This document shows, piece after piece, positions 18,174 to 26,351 of a stretch of 64,000 nucleotides of DNA (position 1 is its first letter; each line of letters starts with the position of its first letter). The DNA comes from Paenibacillus solani (GTDB lineage Bacteria; Bacillota; Bacilli; Paenibacillales; Paenibacillaceae). The notes under the pieces were generated by a model that saw only the letters and a program-made list of their open reading frames with translations, did not search any database and was not told the origin of the DNA. The stretch spans positions 382,245-446,244 of the forward strand of contig NZ_LIUT01000006.1 of NCBI RefSeq assembly GCF_001277345.1, written 5' to 3'. The position numbers were made by a program, and so were the translations under genes.

Positions 18174-18758
18174 TTATGGGCAAAATTCCTTCAGCATCTG
18201 CTCCTTCACTTCATCAATGGGGAAGTGCTGGGGATAAGTGGAGATCATCAGCATGATTCCCTGTAGAGTAGAAGAGAAATATAAGGAGCGCTTGCGCGGC
18301 TCGGGAACTCCGATGCTTTCGAATATGCTGCATTGAATCTCAAACTGCCGAGCAGCTTCTTCCACGAGACGCTTGCTGTAAGGAAACAGCTCTTGATCTG
18401 CTTCTGGCTGGGTTTGAAGATGCAAGTAAAACCGGAATACTTCCGGCTGCTGATAGACATTGTCGATGGCTTGCTCTACGATGAATTTCAGCTGCTCTGC
18501 AGGTGCTTGGAGTGAAGCAGCTTTTTCGATAACTTCGGCAACACCTGCGATTCGCTCCTCAACCATAGCGGCCAAGAGTCCTTCCTTGCCTGAAAAATAG
18601 TTATAGAGCAGCCCTTTGGAGATTTCAGCTTGCTTGGCTACATCGTTAATGGAAGTGGCATGGTAGCCTTGCTGGATAAACAAATCCATGGCGGCTTCTA
18701 AAATTTTGTCCTTCGCCAACTGGCGTATGCGTTCGTTTTCGCTGGGTGAGCGTGGCAT
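18174..18758 (-). CDS. TetR-family transcriptional regulator
   Basis: 194 residues. The N-terminal helix-turn-helix is clear: ILEAAMDLFIQQGYHATSINDVAKQAEISKGLLYNYFSGKEGLL. The C-terminal ligand-binding half is like that of the YvdT/AcrR-like regulators in Bacillota (ERKRSLYFS-type segment PRKRSLYFSSTLQGIML). It follows the hydrolase gene with 7 bases between stop and start, so the two are one operon and probably autoregulated at the palindrome at 19575-19592. The effector is unknown. Confidence 0.88.
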   Translation of the reverse strand: MPRSPSENERIRQLAKDKILEAAMDLFIQQGYHATSINDVAKQAEISKGLLYNYFSGKEGLLAAMVEERIAGVAEVIEKAASLQAPAEQLKFIVEQAIDNVYQQPEVFRFYLHLQTQPEADQELFPYSKRLVEEAARQFEIQCSIFESIGVPEPRKRSLYFSSTLQGIMLMISTYPQHFPIDEVKEQMLKEFCP

Positions 18759-18765
18759 GACATTT

Positions 18766-19515
18766 TCATTCCTTCACAAATGAGATGATATGGCTGGATA
18801 ACTCTTCCGGATGCGTTAAGGTGACCATATGGTCCGCTCCTGCGATGGTGGCAAAGCGAATGCTCGGAACCCTCCGAAATTGTTCTCCTACCTGCTGGTT
18901 ATCGGGCAGCTCATGATCTCCTATAATAAACAGCGTTTTGGCCTTGATATCCTCTAATCGCTCCATCGCCGGCGGCTCCGGCCACACCGAGTCATAGGTA
19001 GACCAGGTAAACATACGTTCAAAATGGTGGCGAAGCATGCGGATCATAAGCTCCCGCTCGGCACGGTTTCTAGTAATTTCATAAGAAGGCGGCGCTATGC
19101 ACAGCTCGATCATTTTCTCGATATCAGGGGCAGCAGCACTTACGCTGAGCATGTAAGCTTGCATCTCCTCAGAATAAGGAAAACCGGACAGTGCTGGTGC
19201 AATGACAATCAATTCCGATACTCTTTCAGGATAATGGATCGCGAACTCGGTGGCAATCCGGCCGCCCATAGAGTGGCCGACAATCGCAGCTTGCGAAATA
19301 TCCAGATGATCCAGTAGAGATAACAGATCTTCAACATAGCTTGGCGGCTGGACGGGTGATGGAGAGTGGCCGGCTCCGCGACCGTCAAAGGCAATGACGT
19401 GAAAGTTTGCGGATAGGTGAGGGATAAGATAGCTCCAATCCCGCATATCCGCTCCACCGCTGTGAACAAGGACGATCGGTTTACCGCTGCCATGAACTTG
19501 GTAGTGTAGATCCAA
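18766..19515 (-). CDS. Alpha/beta hydrolase
   Basis: About 249 residues if translation begins at TTG 19515, which has GGAGG 8 bases upstream; the frame is open to ATG 19545, which lacks a ribosome site. Oxyanion-hole region VLVHSGGADMRDW, nucleophile elbow VGHSMGGR (Ser), acid in IIGDHELPD and catalytic His in GADHMVTL. The cap resembles that of 3-oxoadipate enol-lactonase-like and esterase-like hydrolases. The substrate cannot be told. Expression is probably controlled by the TetR encoded directly downstream, suggesting a detoxification or small-ester role. Confidence 0.83.
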   Translation of the reverse strand: MDLHYQVHGSGKPIVLVHSGGADMRDWSYLIPHLSANFHVIAFDGRGAGHSPSPVQPPSYVEDLLSLLDHLDISQAAIVGHSMGGRIATEFAIHYPERVSELIVIAPALSGFPYSEEMQAYMLSVSAAAPDIEKMIELCIAPPSYEITRNRAERELMIRMLRHHFERMFTWSTYDSVWPEPPAMERLEDIKAKTLFIIGDHELPDNQQVGEQFRRVPSIRFATIAGADHMVTLTHPEELSSHIISFVKE

Positions 19516-19574
19516 TAGAATAACCTCCAATCGATTTACAATCATGAGGGCTTGATGAGATTATTTTATTATTG

Positions 19575-19592
19575 ATTGAACGGTCGGTCAAT
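19575..19592. promoter_or_regulatory. TetR-type operator candidate
   Basis: ATTGAACGGTCGGTCAAT is an imperfect 18-bp palindrome (7 of 9 positions per arm) of the TTGACCGNCCGGTCAA style used by TetR regulators. It lies 60 bases upstream of the hydrolase-TetR operon. Confidence 0.6.
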
Positions 19593-19660
19593 ATAAAAAT
19601 AATTCGAATTTTAAAATTCTTTGCGAAGTCGGATCGCACGGCACTGTAAATATTACTGAG

Positions 19661-19722
19661 AAAAAACTCCCTTCGACTGCCGGCGGGTCATTTCGGCCCG
19701 TATGGCATTCAAAGGGAGTTTC
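19661..19722 (-). terminator. Terminator after the neopullulanase gene
   Basis: On the minus strand AAACTCCCTTTGAATGCC pairs with GGCAGTCGAAGGGAGTTT across a nested GC-rich loop, ending in TTTTTT. It begins just after the stop codon. Confidence 0.8.
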
Positions 19723-19728
19723 ATGTAT

Positions 19729-21477
19729 TTATTGTTCTGCTCTCAAGATGGCAAAGCCGTATGCCGGCAGCTTCACGCTAAGCTGACCTTGCTTCGCGCG
19801 GTAGTTCTCGCCATTCCACAGTTCCTTCCACTGAGTGTCCAGCACTGGGACCGTGATGGTATTGCCCGCTTTATCGTTGTTGACGGCAATAAGAATGGTC
19901 TCGTTGTCATCCTCGCGAAGGTAAGCGATTTTGCCGCCGTTCTTCTCGGCCTTCAAAAATTTGAAGCTTCCCGTGCGCAGGGCGGAATGCTCTTTGCGCA
20001 GTTTAATCAGCGTTTGATAGAAATTGAACAGGTCCTTGTCATGCTTGGACTCATCCCATTCCATACATTTGCGGCAGCCCGGATCATGCCCGCCGTCCAT
20101 GCCGATTTCGTCGCCGTAATAGATGCAAGGCGTGCCGAAATATGTGAACTGGAACATCGCGGCGAGCTTCATCAGACGCTTGTCACCGTTTGCCTGCGTT
20201 AACAGTCTTGCAGTGTCATGGCTGTCCAGCAGGTTGAACATCACTTCGCTGGCCTGTCTCGGATAACCGGCAAGCTGCTTGCCGAGCATGAAGGAGAATT
20301 TCTCAGCATCGGCAGTGCGGTCAATGAAGAAATCCAGCACGGCGTTGGTGAACGGGTAGTTCATGACAGCGTCAAACTGATCGCCTTCGAGCCAGATGGA
20401 GGATTCATGCCATACCTCGCCAAGAATATACGCGTCGGGATTGGCTTTTTTTACGACTTGGCGGAATTCACGCCAGAAGCTGTGGCCTACCTCGTTGGCT
20501 ACATCGAGGCGCCAGCCATCGATGCCCGTTTCCTTGATCCAGTACTCGGCAGCCTTGAGCAGATAAGCCCGGACTTCCGGATTCTCCGTGTTCAGCTTCG
20601 GCATCAGCGGCTCGAATGCAAACGTATCGTAAGTCGGAATGCCGTCCACCACTTCCAGCGGCAGGGAGCGCACGTAGAACCAGTCCTTATATTTGGAGTT
20701 CATGCCGTTCTTCTGCACGTCAACGAATGGTGCGAATGTTCTGCCGGAGTGATTGAAGACCGCGTCCAGCAGCACGCGGATGCCGCGTGCATGGCACAGA
20801 TCGACCAGTTTCTTCAGGGTCTCCTTGTCGCCAAACTGTGGATCGATTTCCATATAATCTTCAGTATCGTATTTATGGTTCGTCGTTGCCGTGAACAGCG
20901 GCGTGAAATAAATCGCGTTGACCCCAAGCTCGCTTAAATGGTCGAGATGGTCGATAACCCCTTGGAGGTCACCGCCAAAAAAGTTCTTCGGCGTCGGTTC
21001 GGCACTGCCCCAAGGCAAGGCGCCCTCAGGATCATTGCTTGTATCGCCATTAGCGAAGCGTTCCGGGAAGATTTGATAGAAAATGGCGTCCTTGACCCAT
21101 GCCGGCGGATGAAAGACATCATCGGGATTAATGAATGGGTACTCGAACAGACGGTCCGGGTTAGCCGGCGGTTCCGTCAGGAAATCGTATTCGGTCATCC
21201 AGCGTTTCTCTTCTCCTTGCTGGAGCAGGAAGCCGTATTTCAAACGGCGATAAGGAGGAGTTGCCTCGCACTCCCAATAATCAAACATTTCATCTGAGGA
21301 CAGCTTGGTCATCGGAATGTATTCCATCGTTTGATCCCACAGATACTTGTCGCCTGCGAGGGCGTACACTTCGGTAAGATCATCTTTTTTGGTGCGGATT
21401 CTGAGATGGATGGTTGTGCCGTTATAAGCGTAAGACCAGTTTTTGCGGGGACGGTGATAGATCGCTTCCAAGAACAT
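19729..21477 (-). CDS. Neopullulanase / cyclomaltodextrinase / maltogenic amylase (GH13_20)
   Basis: ATG 21477 with AAGGAGGAATTATCG before it gives 582 residues, the normal length; the open frame extends further 5' without support. There is no signal peptide, so the enzyme is cytoplasmic. The first 120 residues form the extra N-terminal beta domain (CBM34-like) typical of this group. Catalytic regions: DAVFNHSG, GWRLDVANEV (Asp near 322), GEVWHE (Glu near 350), LLDSHDTAR (Asp near 417), and MPKLN, the neopullulanase form of region five. It opens cyclodextrins and pullulan and cuts imported maltodextrins to maltose, which would feed the maltose phosphorylase at 1.8-4.1 kb. Confidence 0.9.
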   Translation of the reverse strand: MFLEAIYHRPRKNWSYAYNGTTIHLRIRTKKDDLTEVYALAGDKYLWDQTMEYIPMTKLSSDEMFDYWECEATPPYRRLKYGFLLQQGEEKRWMTEYDFLTEPPANPDRLFEYPFINPDDVFHPPAWVKDAIFYQIFPERFANGDTSNDPEGALPWGSAEPTPKNFFGGDLQGVIDHLDHLSELGVNAIYFTPLFTATTNHKYDTEDYMEIDPQFGDKETLKKLVDLCHARGIRVLLDAVFNHSGRTFAPFVDVQKNGMNSKYKDWFYVRSLPLEVVDGIPTYDTFAFEPLMPKLNTENPEVRAYLLKAAEYWIKETGIDGWRLDVANEVGHSFWREFRQVVKKANPDAYILGEVWHESSIWLEGDQFDAVMNYPFTNAVLDFFIDRTADAEKFSFMLGKQLAGYPRQASEVMFNLLDSHDTARLLTQANGDKRLMKLAAMFQFTYFGTPCIYYGDEIGMDGGHDPGCRKCMEWDESKHDKDLFNFYQTLIKLRKEHSALRTGSFKFLKAEKNGGKIAYLREDDNETILIAVNNDKAGNTITVPVLDTQWKELWNGENYRAKQGQLSVKLPAYGFAILRAEQ

Positions 21478-21816
21478 CGATAATTCCTCCTTAAATAGTA
21501 AAATAAAAAAGGCACAACCAGGACTATGAATAGCCGAGGTTGTACCTTTGTAAGATAACATTGCCTTTAAGTTAGGATGTTGTAAATCAGGGCGAGCCTA
21601 TGAATGCTCTCGCTAATTAGAAATATACCACGGCCTCTTGGCGTATACAAGTCCCGATAAAAGTGCATTTTCGCTTCCCGACGTAATTGGGTTGTTCATG
21701 AAGGATATACTGAATCTGGTGATGGCAAGGCAAGCGGGAGGATTGGGCAGAGGTTTGATGTATAATATAGAAACAAGGCCAAGCCTGACATGTATACGTA
21801 TTTAGGAGGTCATCAT

Positions 21817-22077
21817 ATGCAATACGACGATCAGATGAAGAACCGGGTCAAACGAATTGAAGGGCAGCTTCGCGGCATATTGAAGATGATGGAAGAGAAC
21901 AAGGACTGCAGGGAAGTTATTACGCAATTGTCGGCTGCACGTACGGCGATTGACCGGACCATCGGGGTTGTTGTCAGTTCGAATCTGGTGGATTGTGTAC
22001 GCCAGGCGGAAGTGAACGGTGAAGATACGGAGAAGCTGGTGCTGGATGCCGTTAATCTGCTCGTTAAGAGCCGGTGA
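21817..22077 (+). CDS. CsoR/RcnR/CstR-family transcriptional repressor
   Basis: 86 residues from ATG 21817, which follows AGGAGG by 7 bases. All-helical DUF156 repressor: VKRIEGQLRGILKMMEENKDCREVITQLSA, then a second cysteine in SSNLVDCVRQA. Copper-sensing CsoR proteins need Cys-His-Cys; here the His position, four residues before the second Cys, is Asn. That pattern with two cysteines retained is closer to persulfide-sensing CstR proteins. What it controls is not obvious: the next gene is a zinc-independent NADP reductase, and no copper or sulfur gene is adjacent. Cytoplasmic tetramer by family analogy. Confidence 0.87.
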   Translation: MQYDDQMKNRVKRIEGQLRGILKMMEENKDCREVITQLSAARTAIDRTIGVVVSSNLVDCVRQAEVNGEDTEKLVLDAVNLLVKSR

Positions 22078-22154
22078 TTGAAGTCTAGGAAATTGGCAGA
22101 CGGATAAAATGGGTAAAGGATAGGATGACGGTTTTTTAAAAGGAGGCTACCCAT

Positions 22155-23168
22155 TTGTCTGTGAATGAACATATTATATTGGCCAAGCGGCCGCAAGGAA
22201 TGCCTGACGAGTCTGATTTTACGTTGGAAGAAATCCCTTTGCCCGTCCCGCAAGCGGGAGAAGCTTTGGTTCGGACCGTGTATTTATCGGTGGATCCGTA
22301 TATGCGGGGAAGGATGAGTGATGCCAAGAGTTATGCGAAGCCTTATGAGGTAGGGCAGGTTATAGCAGGAGGCGCCATAGGACAAGTCATGGAATCGGCA
22401 GATCCGACCTTACGCGAAGGGGACTTCGTAGTGGGTACATGGGGCTGGCAGCGCTATGCCGCCGTTCAAACGGGGTCGCTTCGCAAGGTCAACCCTGATC
22501 TGGCACCGATCTCAACGGCCCTTGGTGTGCTAGGGATGACCGGCTTGACCGCGTATTTCGGACTGCTGGATATCGGTCAGCCGCAGGCAGGAGAGACTGT
22601 AGTGGTATCAGGCGGTGCAGGCGCAGTGGGCATGATTGTCGGACAGATTGCGAAGATCAAAGGGGCGCGGGTGGTCGGCATTGCCGGTTCTGACGAGAAG
22701 AACAGGTATCTGACCGAGAAGCTGGGGTTTAGTGCGGCGATCAATTATCGTAGCGATGATCTGGCATCAGCATTAGCCGAAGCTTGCCCTGATGGAGTTG
22801 ACGTCTATTTCGACAATGTAGGCGGTGAGGTTTCCGATGCGGTTCTGCGTCTCATTAACCGAAATGCACGGATTCCGATTTGTGGACAGATCGCCCTTTA
22901 TAATCTGGAGAAGCCGGATACAGGACCGAGAATTCAGAGCCTGCTGCTCACCAATACGGCATTGATGAAGGGTTTCCTGGTCGGAGATTATGCCAGTCGT
23001 TATCCTGAGGCATTGCAGGAGCTGGCCGTATGGCTGAGAGATGGGAAAATTCAATATGCCGAGAATATCGTGCACGGTTTCGAGAAGACCATAGAGGCGT
23101 TTCTGGGACTGTTTTCCGGAGAGAATCTGGGGAAACAGCTGGTGAAGGTAAGCGAAGAACAGCGTTAG
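22155..23168 (+). CDS. NADP-dependent oxidoreductase, MDR family (CurA/YfmJ-like)
   Basis: 337 residues from TTG 22155, which has AAAAGGAGG 8 bases upstream. Zinc-free medium-chain reductase: SVDPYMRGRMSD near the start, GMTGLTAYFGLLDIG, the nucleotide-binding loop VVSGGAGAVGMIVGQIAK, and YFDNVGGEV. This is the pattern of leukotriene B4 12-hydroxydehydrogenase-like enzymes that reduce activated C=C double bonds with NADPH. Physiological substrate unknown; quinone or enone detoxification is plausible. It follows the CsoR-like gene by 77 bases and may be co-transcribed, which would tie it to reactive sulfur or electrophile stress. Confidence 0.88.
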   Translation: MSVNEHIILAKRPQGMPDESDFTLEEIPLPVPQAGEALVRTVYLSVDPYMRGRMSDAKSYAKPYEVGQVIAGGAIGQVMESADPTLREGDFVVGTWGWQRYAAVQTGSLRKVNPDLAPISTALGVLGMTGLTAYFGLLDIGQPQAGETVVVSGGAGAVGMIVGQIAKIKGARVVGIAGSDEKNRYLTEKLGFSAAINYRSDDLASALAEACPDGVDVYFDNVGGEVSDAVLRLINRNARIPICGQIALYNLEKPDTGPRIQSLLLTNTALMKGFLVGDYASRYPEALQELAVWLRDGKIQYAENIVHGFEKTIEAFLGLFSGENLGKQLVKVSEEQR

Positions 23169-23191
23169 TTTTATATGCCATCCAAAATAAT

Positions 23192-23297
23192 AAAGAGTGC
23201 CGGGTTCACGCATCTTCGCGAGGCTCCCTTTCGGAAGCTTCACGTCCGGGTAGGGCTTCGCCTACCGGTTTGCGTGAGCGTCGGCACTCTTTTTTTG
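23192..23297 (+). terminator. Long structured terminator
   Basis: AAAGAGTGCCG and CGGCACTCTTT form the outer stem, followed by seven T. Inside are about 80 bases with further pairing (GCCTACCGG, TTCGCGAGG segments), longer than a usual terminator loop. It ends the NADP oxidoreductase transcript. Confidence 0.75.
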
Positions 23298-23360
23298 TGA
23301 GTGATTGAAAGCTGATATGTGGGTTGATAGGAAGACCAAGGGAATATAGCCTGCTTGTTA

Positions 23361-23852
23361 CTACATTGCCGCTTCCGGAGCGGTAAACTGCTGATATTGG
23401 CGATACATCGAGATGCGCCAGTGGACGATCATGCCGTAAGCCAACATGAAGAACAAGGCTGCGGTCTGTGGAAGGGAAATATGCTGCTCAATATACCCGT
23501 GCAGCAAGAGCCGGACAGCGAGCAGGCCCAGCAGGATAAAGATAAAGCTTTTCGATTTCTGCATATAAATCTGCCCATCGACTTTTTCGAATTTAGTGCT
23601 TCGGATCAAGGGATAGGAGAAGATGAACCAGCCGATCAGAAAGGCAATCCCCGCCCACCATATCGGGATTCGAACCTGCGGCTCAACAAACATCAGGAAT
23701 CCGCTGCTCATGGCGATTGGCGGGATGATAATCTTCTTGATGGTTACGGGGCGGTGACTTGCCTTCATGCGAATGAAGATAACGGTCAGTGCCATAACCA
23801 GCATAACGATTGTTGAGCCTATTTGAAGAATTGGGGAATCGAAATTAACCAC
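23361..23852 (-). CDS. ccdC: CcdC-family membrane protein
   Basis: 163 residues with four predicted membrane segments and the conserved RMKASHRPVTIKKIIIPPIAMSSGFLMF stretch of the CcdC family found in Bacillota, where the gene is often linked to cytochrome c biogenesis genes. Here no ccdA or cytochrome gene is adjacent. The start is GTG 23852 with GAGGTTC upstream. Function of CcdC itself is not established. Confidence 0.82.
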   Translation of the reverse strand: MVNFDSPILQIGSTIVMLVMALTVIFIRMKASHRPVTIKKIIIPPIAMSSGFLMFVEPQVRIPIWWAGIAFLIGWFIFSYPLIRSTKFEKVDGQIYMQKSKSFIFILLGLLAVRLLLHGYIEQHISLPQTAALFFMLAYGMIVHWRISMYRQYQQFTAPEAAM

Positions 23853-23971
23853 AATTCAGAACCTCTTTCCATAAGTAAGATGTACATGCTATTGTGCGTA
23901 CTGCCTATTGATTATAGCATATTCTTATGCCAGGCAAAATCAGGCCGGCAAGGAGGTTCTGGCTGGCATAT

Positions 23972-24547
23972 CTATTGCCGAGTTTTATGAAGAGTTAGCC
24001 CATCAATGAAGATTTGAATCATGAATTCCAAGCTGTCGTCCAAACTCAGATCAAGCGCGAATTGACCCGCACGGTCGAGGGAAGAAAACCCATGGCACAA
24101 GCTGCGAAGAGTCCGCACCGTATGCAAGGCCTCTGACTGGCTGAGTTGGTAAGGGACTAGTATCTGGAGTAGAAGCTCCACAATTTGATCTCCTACTTGC
24201 TGTATTTCTTGCTGATCTGGACGGATAGGCTGCAGTGCAGCTTCGTATAATCCAGGATGAGAGCGGGCAAAGTCGACATAGGAGAGGCATGCATGACGCA
24301 AAGCATCTTCCCCCGAACGACCGGCAACAGATTTAAGCATCCGATCATGAAGGGTTTGTAGGCCATACAGCGTCAGGGCAGCATGCAGTCCGGTTAGTCC
24401 GTCTACGTGGTTATACAGAGAAGGAGAGCGAACACCCAGCTTGCCCGCAAGCGCGGCTAAGGTCAGTGCGTGCAGCCCATCCCGATCTGCTAGTTCGGCA
24501 GCGGTTTGAAGCAGTTGAAGCCGATCGATACCGGGTCTTGGACTCAC
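23972..24547 (-). CDS. TetR-family regulator with WHG-type C-terminal domain
   Basis: 191 residues. HTH: LLQTAAELADRDGLHALTLAALAGKLGVRSPSLYNHVDGLTGL. The C-terminal part (ALRHACLSYVDFARSHPGLYEAA, then RSLCHGFSSLDRAGQFAL) matches the TetR_C_33/WHG group. Its start overlaps the stop of the MBL hydrolase gene by 4 bases (ATGA), so both belong to one operon. Two AT-rich palindromes upstream of the operon are good candidates for its binding site, giving autoregulation of regulator and hydrolase. Confidence 0.87.
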   Translation of the reverse strand: MSPRPGIDRLQLLQTAAELADRDGLHALTLAALAGKLGVRSPSLYNHVDGLTGLHAALTLYGLQTLHDRMLKSVAGRSGEDALRHACLSYVDFARSHPGLYEAALQPIRPDQQEIQQVGDQIVELLLQILVPYQLSQSEALHTVRTLRSLCHGFSSLDRAGQFALDLSLDDSLEFMIQIFIDGLTLHKTRQ

Positions 24548-25263
24548 TGTGCATTCCTCCTCATCATGGACTCAGCGTGCGTGATGGCTTCTTTCATGGC
24601 ATCTGTAGGATTTCTCAACATACGGCCATGGCCGACAGCCAAAACGGTGGGGTGGAGTGCGGTTACTGCTGCTGCGCTTTCCAAGGCGAACTTCTTGCTC
24701 CAGGTAGCCATAGCAGGGAATGGAAACCAGGGTTTGATTACTCCGGATACGGCTAACCCGCCCCGGGTCTGCCAGGAGTCGCCGGCAATCAGAATCCCGC
24801 TGCGTTCGTCGAGAAATGCCATATGTCCCGGTGTATGACCGGGCGTGGCGATGGCTCTGAGTGAACCCACTCGATCCCCGTCATGCAGAAGCATATCCGG
24901 TACGGTGGTTATGCTCTTCGGAATGTCTCCACGAATGGGAGTATTCTCTTCTCCGGGCAGCAGCTCGGTATTACCTTTAAGCAGCTGTGCATCGCGCTGC
25001 GAGATGCAGACCGTGGCATTTGGCAGCTCTTTTTTTAACCCGTCGAGTGCCCCGACGTGGTCGCCATGGGCATGGGTCAAGACGATGCGGGTAATAGGTT
25101 TGCCGACTGCTTCTGCCGCTTGCAGAATTCCATTTTGTGTAAATGACATGCCGGCATCTATAAGCGTCAATCCATCGTGTTCCTCTACAAGATACACGTT
25201 TATGGGGAATAGACGTGGGAGAAAAGAAAGTTGGGTTACCTGTTCCATCGTTGTTTTTAACAT
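24544..25263 (-). CDS. MBL-fold metallo-hydrolase
   Basis: 239 residues. Metal ligands HAHGDH (near residue 63), the His of TPGHTPGH, the Asp of IAGDSW and a C-terminal GHG give a complete dinuclear zinc site as in class B lactamase-like, lactonase and glyoxalase II-like enzymes. No signal peptide is seen. It is first in a two-gene operon with a TetR regulator. The substrate is unknown; N-acyl-homoserine lactonase or other ester hydrolysis are possible but not shown. Confidence 0.87.
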   Translation of the reverse strand: MLKTTMEQVTQLSFLPRLFPINVYLVEEHDGLTLIDAGMSFTQNGILQAAEAVGKPITRIVLTHAHGDHVGALDGLKKELPNATVCISQRDAQLLKGNTELLPGEENTPIRGDIPKSITTVPDMLLHDGDRVGSLRAIATPGHTPGHMAFLDERSGILIAGDSWQTRGGLAVSGVIKPWFPFPAMATWSKKFALESAAAVTALHPTVLAVGHGRMLRNPTDAMKEAITHAESMMRRNAQ

Positions 25264-25293
25264 TAACGATATCCCTCCTCTTCAATTTTTAAA

Positions 25294-25330
25294 ACTAATG
25301 GTATTAGTATATTAACTAATATAGTTAGTT
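25294..25330. promoter_or_regulatory. Two palindromes upstream of the MBL-TetR operon
   Basis: ACTAAT-GGT-ATTAGT (25294-25308) and AACTAA-TATAG-TTAGTT (25314-25330) are perfect inverted repeats sharing the half-site ACTAA, 31-67 bases upstream of the operon start. They fit a TetR-family operator pair covering the promoter. Confidence 0.65.
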
Positions 25331-25489
25331 TATGCAAGTGTGAATTTTAACATTTTCATGTATACGACGCTTTATCCCCTAATTTTTTAATATATTTACC
25401 AAATTTTGAGTGCAATTTTCATCATTTTACGTTACCATAATGATAGATATACGGAAAAAATTGTAGGTTGAAGGGTGAGGGCAGTCGAC

Positions 25490-25681
25490 ATGGATATTTT
25501 TAAACGCATCGTTATTGTGGTTGTGATGTATGCCTTCTCCGCGTTACTGTTATATGTCGCCAGTCGGCATACACCATATCTGCTTCCCATCATCTGGATC
25601 TCTGCGTTTATGCTGCTGTTATGCGGCATTGGTTATTTGTGGCACTACTACTTCTTTAAAAGACGCAAAAGAAGAGGTTAA
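25490..25681 (+). CDS. Small membrane protein, function unknown
   Basis: 63 residues from ATG 25490 (GGTGAGG nine bases upstream; the frame is open from GTG 25475). Two hydrophobic segments, IVIVVVMYAFSALLLYVA and LLPIIWISAFMLLLCGIGYLW, are followed by a strongly basic tail KRRKRRG, so the protein probably forms a helical hairpin with the tail inside the cell. I recognise no family. A short terminator-like hairpin follows, so it seems to be an independent unit. Confidence 0.6.
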   Translation: MDIFKRIVIVVVMYAFSALLLYVASRHTPYLLPIIWISAFMLLLCGIGYLWHYYFFKRRKRRG

Positions 25682-25694
25682 AAGATGCTATCGT

Positions 25695-25727
25695 TAGTCT
25701 GCCTTTACCTGGGCGGGCTTTTTTTGT
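25695..25727 (+). terminator. Terminator after the small membrane protein
   Basis: GTCTGCC and GGCGGGC pair (two G-U pairs) around a 9-base loop, followed by seven T. Confidence 0.6.
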
Positions 25728-25820
25728 GCGGAAAAATAAAAAACCGTTTGAGCGTTATCGCAGTCTTATATAGAGTGATGTTGATAGTTGAGGCAGGATG
25801 AATGAGGGGGAAGGAATCGC

Positions 25821-26351
25821 ATGATGGATCATAATGAGCTTGCGGTCGCAGCATGCAGAGGGGACGAGAAGGCGTTCTATACACTTGTCACAGAGCACCG
25901 AAGGCGCCTGTACGGGATCGCCTACAGCTATTTGCATAACGAGAGCGACGCGCTGGAAGTACTGCAGGAGACGGTATGCCGGGCGTGGATGAAATGCAAG
26001 AAGCTAAAAGATCCGGAGGCGTTTGTTCCCTGGATCACCCGGATTCTGATCCATTGCTGTGTAGATGAACAGAAACGAAAGAAGCGAATGGTTCCCGTAG
26101 AGGAAGTGCGCATGCAAGAGACGGCCGCAGAGATGGTCAGCGACAGCAAGCTGGATCTGGAGCGTGCGCTGGGCCGAATCAAGCCCAAATACCGTCATGT
26201 GCTTATCCTGAAATATTACCAGGATATGACGATCCGTGATATTGCAAGCATTCTTGATGTGCCAGAGGGAACGGTAAAGACCCGCCTGCATCAAGGATTG
26301 AAGCTGCTTCGGCACAAAATCGAGCCAGGAGGTGCCTTATTCCATGTTTGA
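25821..26351 (+). CDS. ECF-type RNA polymerase sigma factor
   Basis: 176 residues. Region 2: AFYTLVTEHRRRLYGIAYSYLHNESDALEVLQETVCRAWMK, the core-polymerase and -10 binding part. Region 4: RIKPKYRHVLILKYYQDMTIRDIASILDVPEGTVKTRLHQGLKLLR, the -35 recognition helix-turn-helix. It is close to the SigV/SigY-like group of Bacillota. The last codons overlap the start of the next gene by 8 bases, and that gene encodes a single-span membrane protein, which is the standard arrangement of an ECF sigma factor with its anti-sigma factor. Confidence 0.93.
   Translation: MMDHNELAVAACRGDEKAFYTLVTEHRRRLYGIAYSYLHNESDALEVLQETVCRAWMKCKKLKDPEAFVPWITRILIHCCVDEQKRKKRMVPVEEVRMQETAAEMVSDSKLDLERALGRIKPKYRHVLILKYYQDMTIRDIASILDVPEGTVKTRLHQGLKLLRHKIEPGGALFHV

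Noticed and set aside
19702..20202. Plus-strand frames opposite the neopullulanase (also 20218-20937 and 20938-21297)
   Set aside because: All are mirror images of an intact GH13 enzyme and show no start signal or domain.
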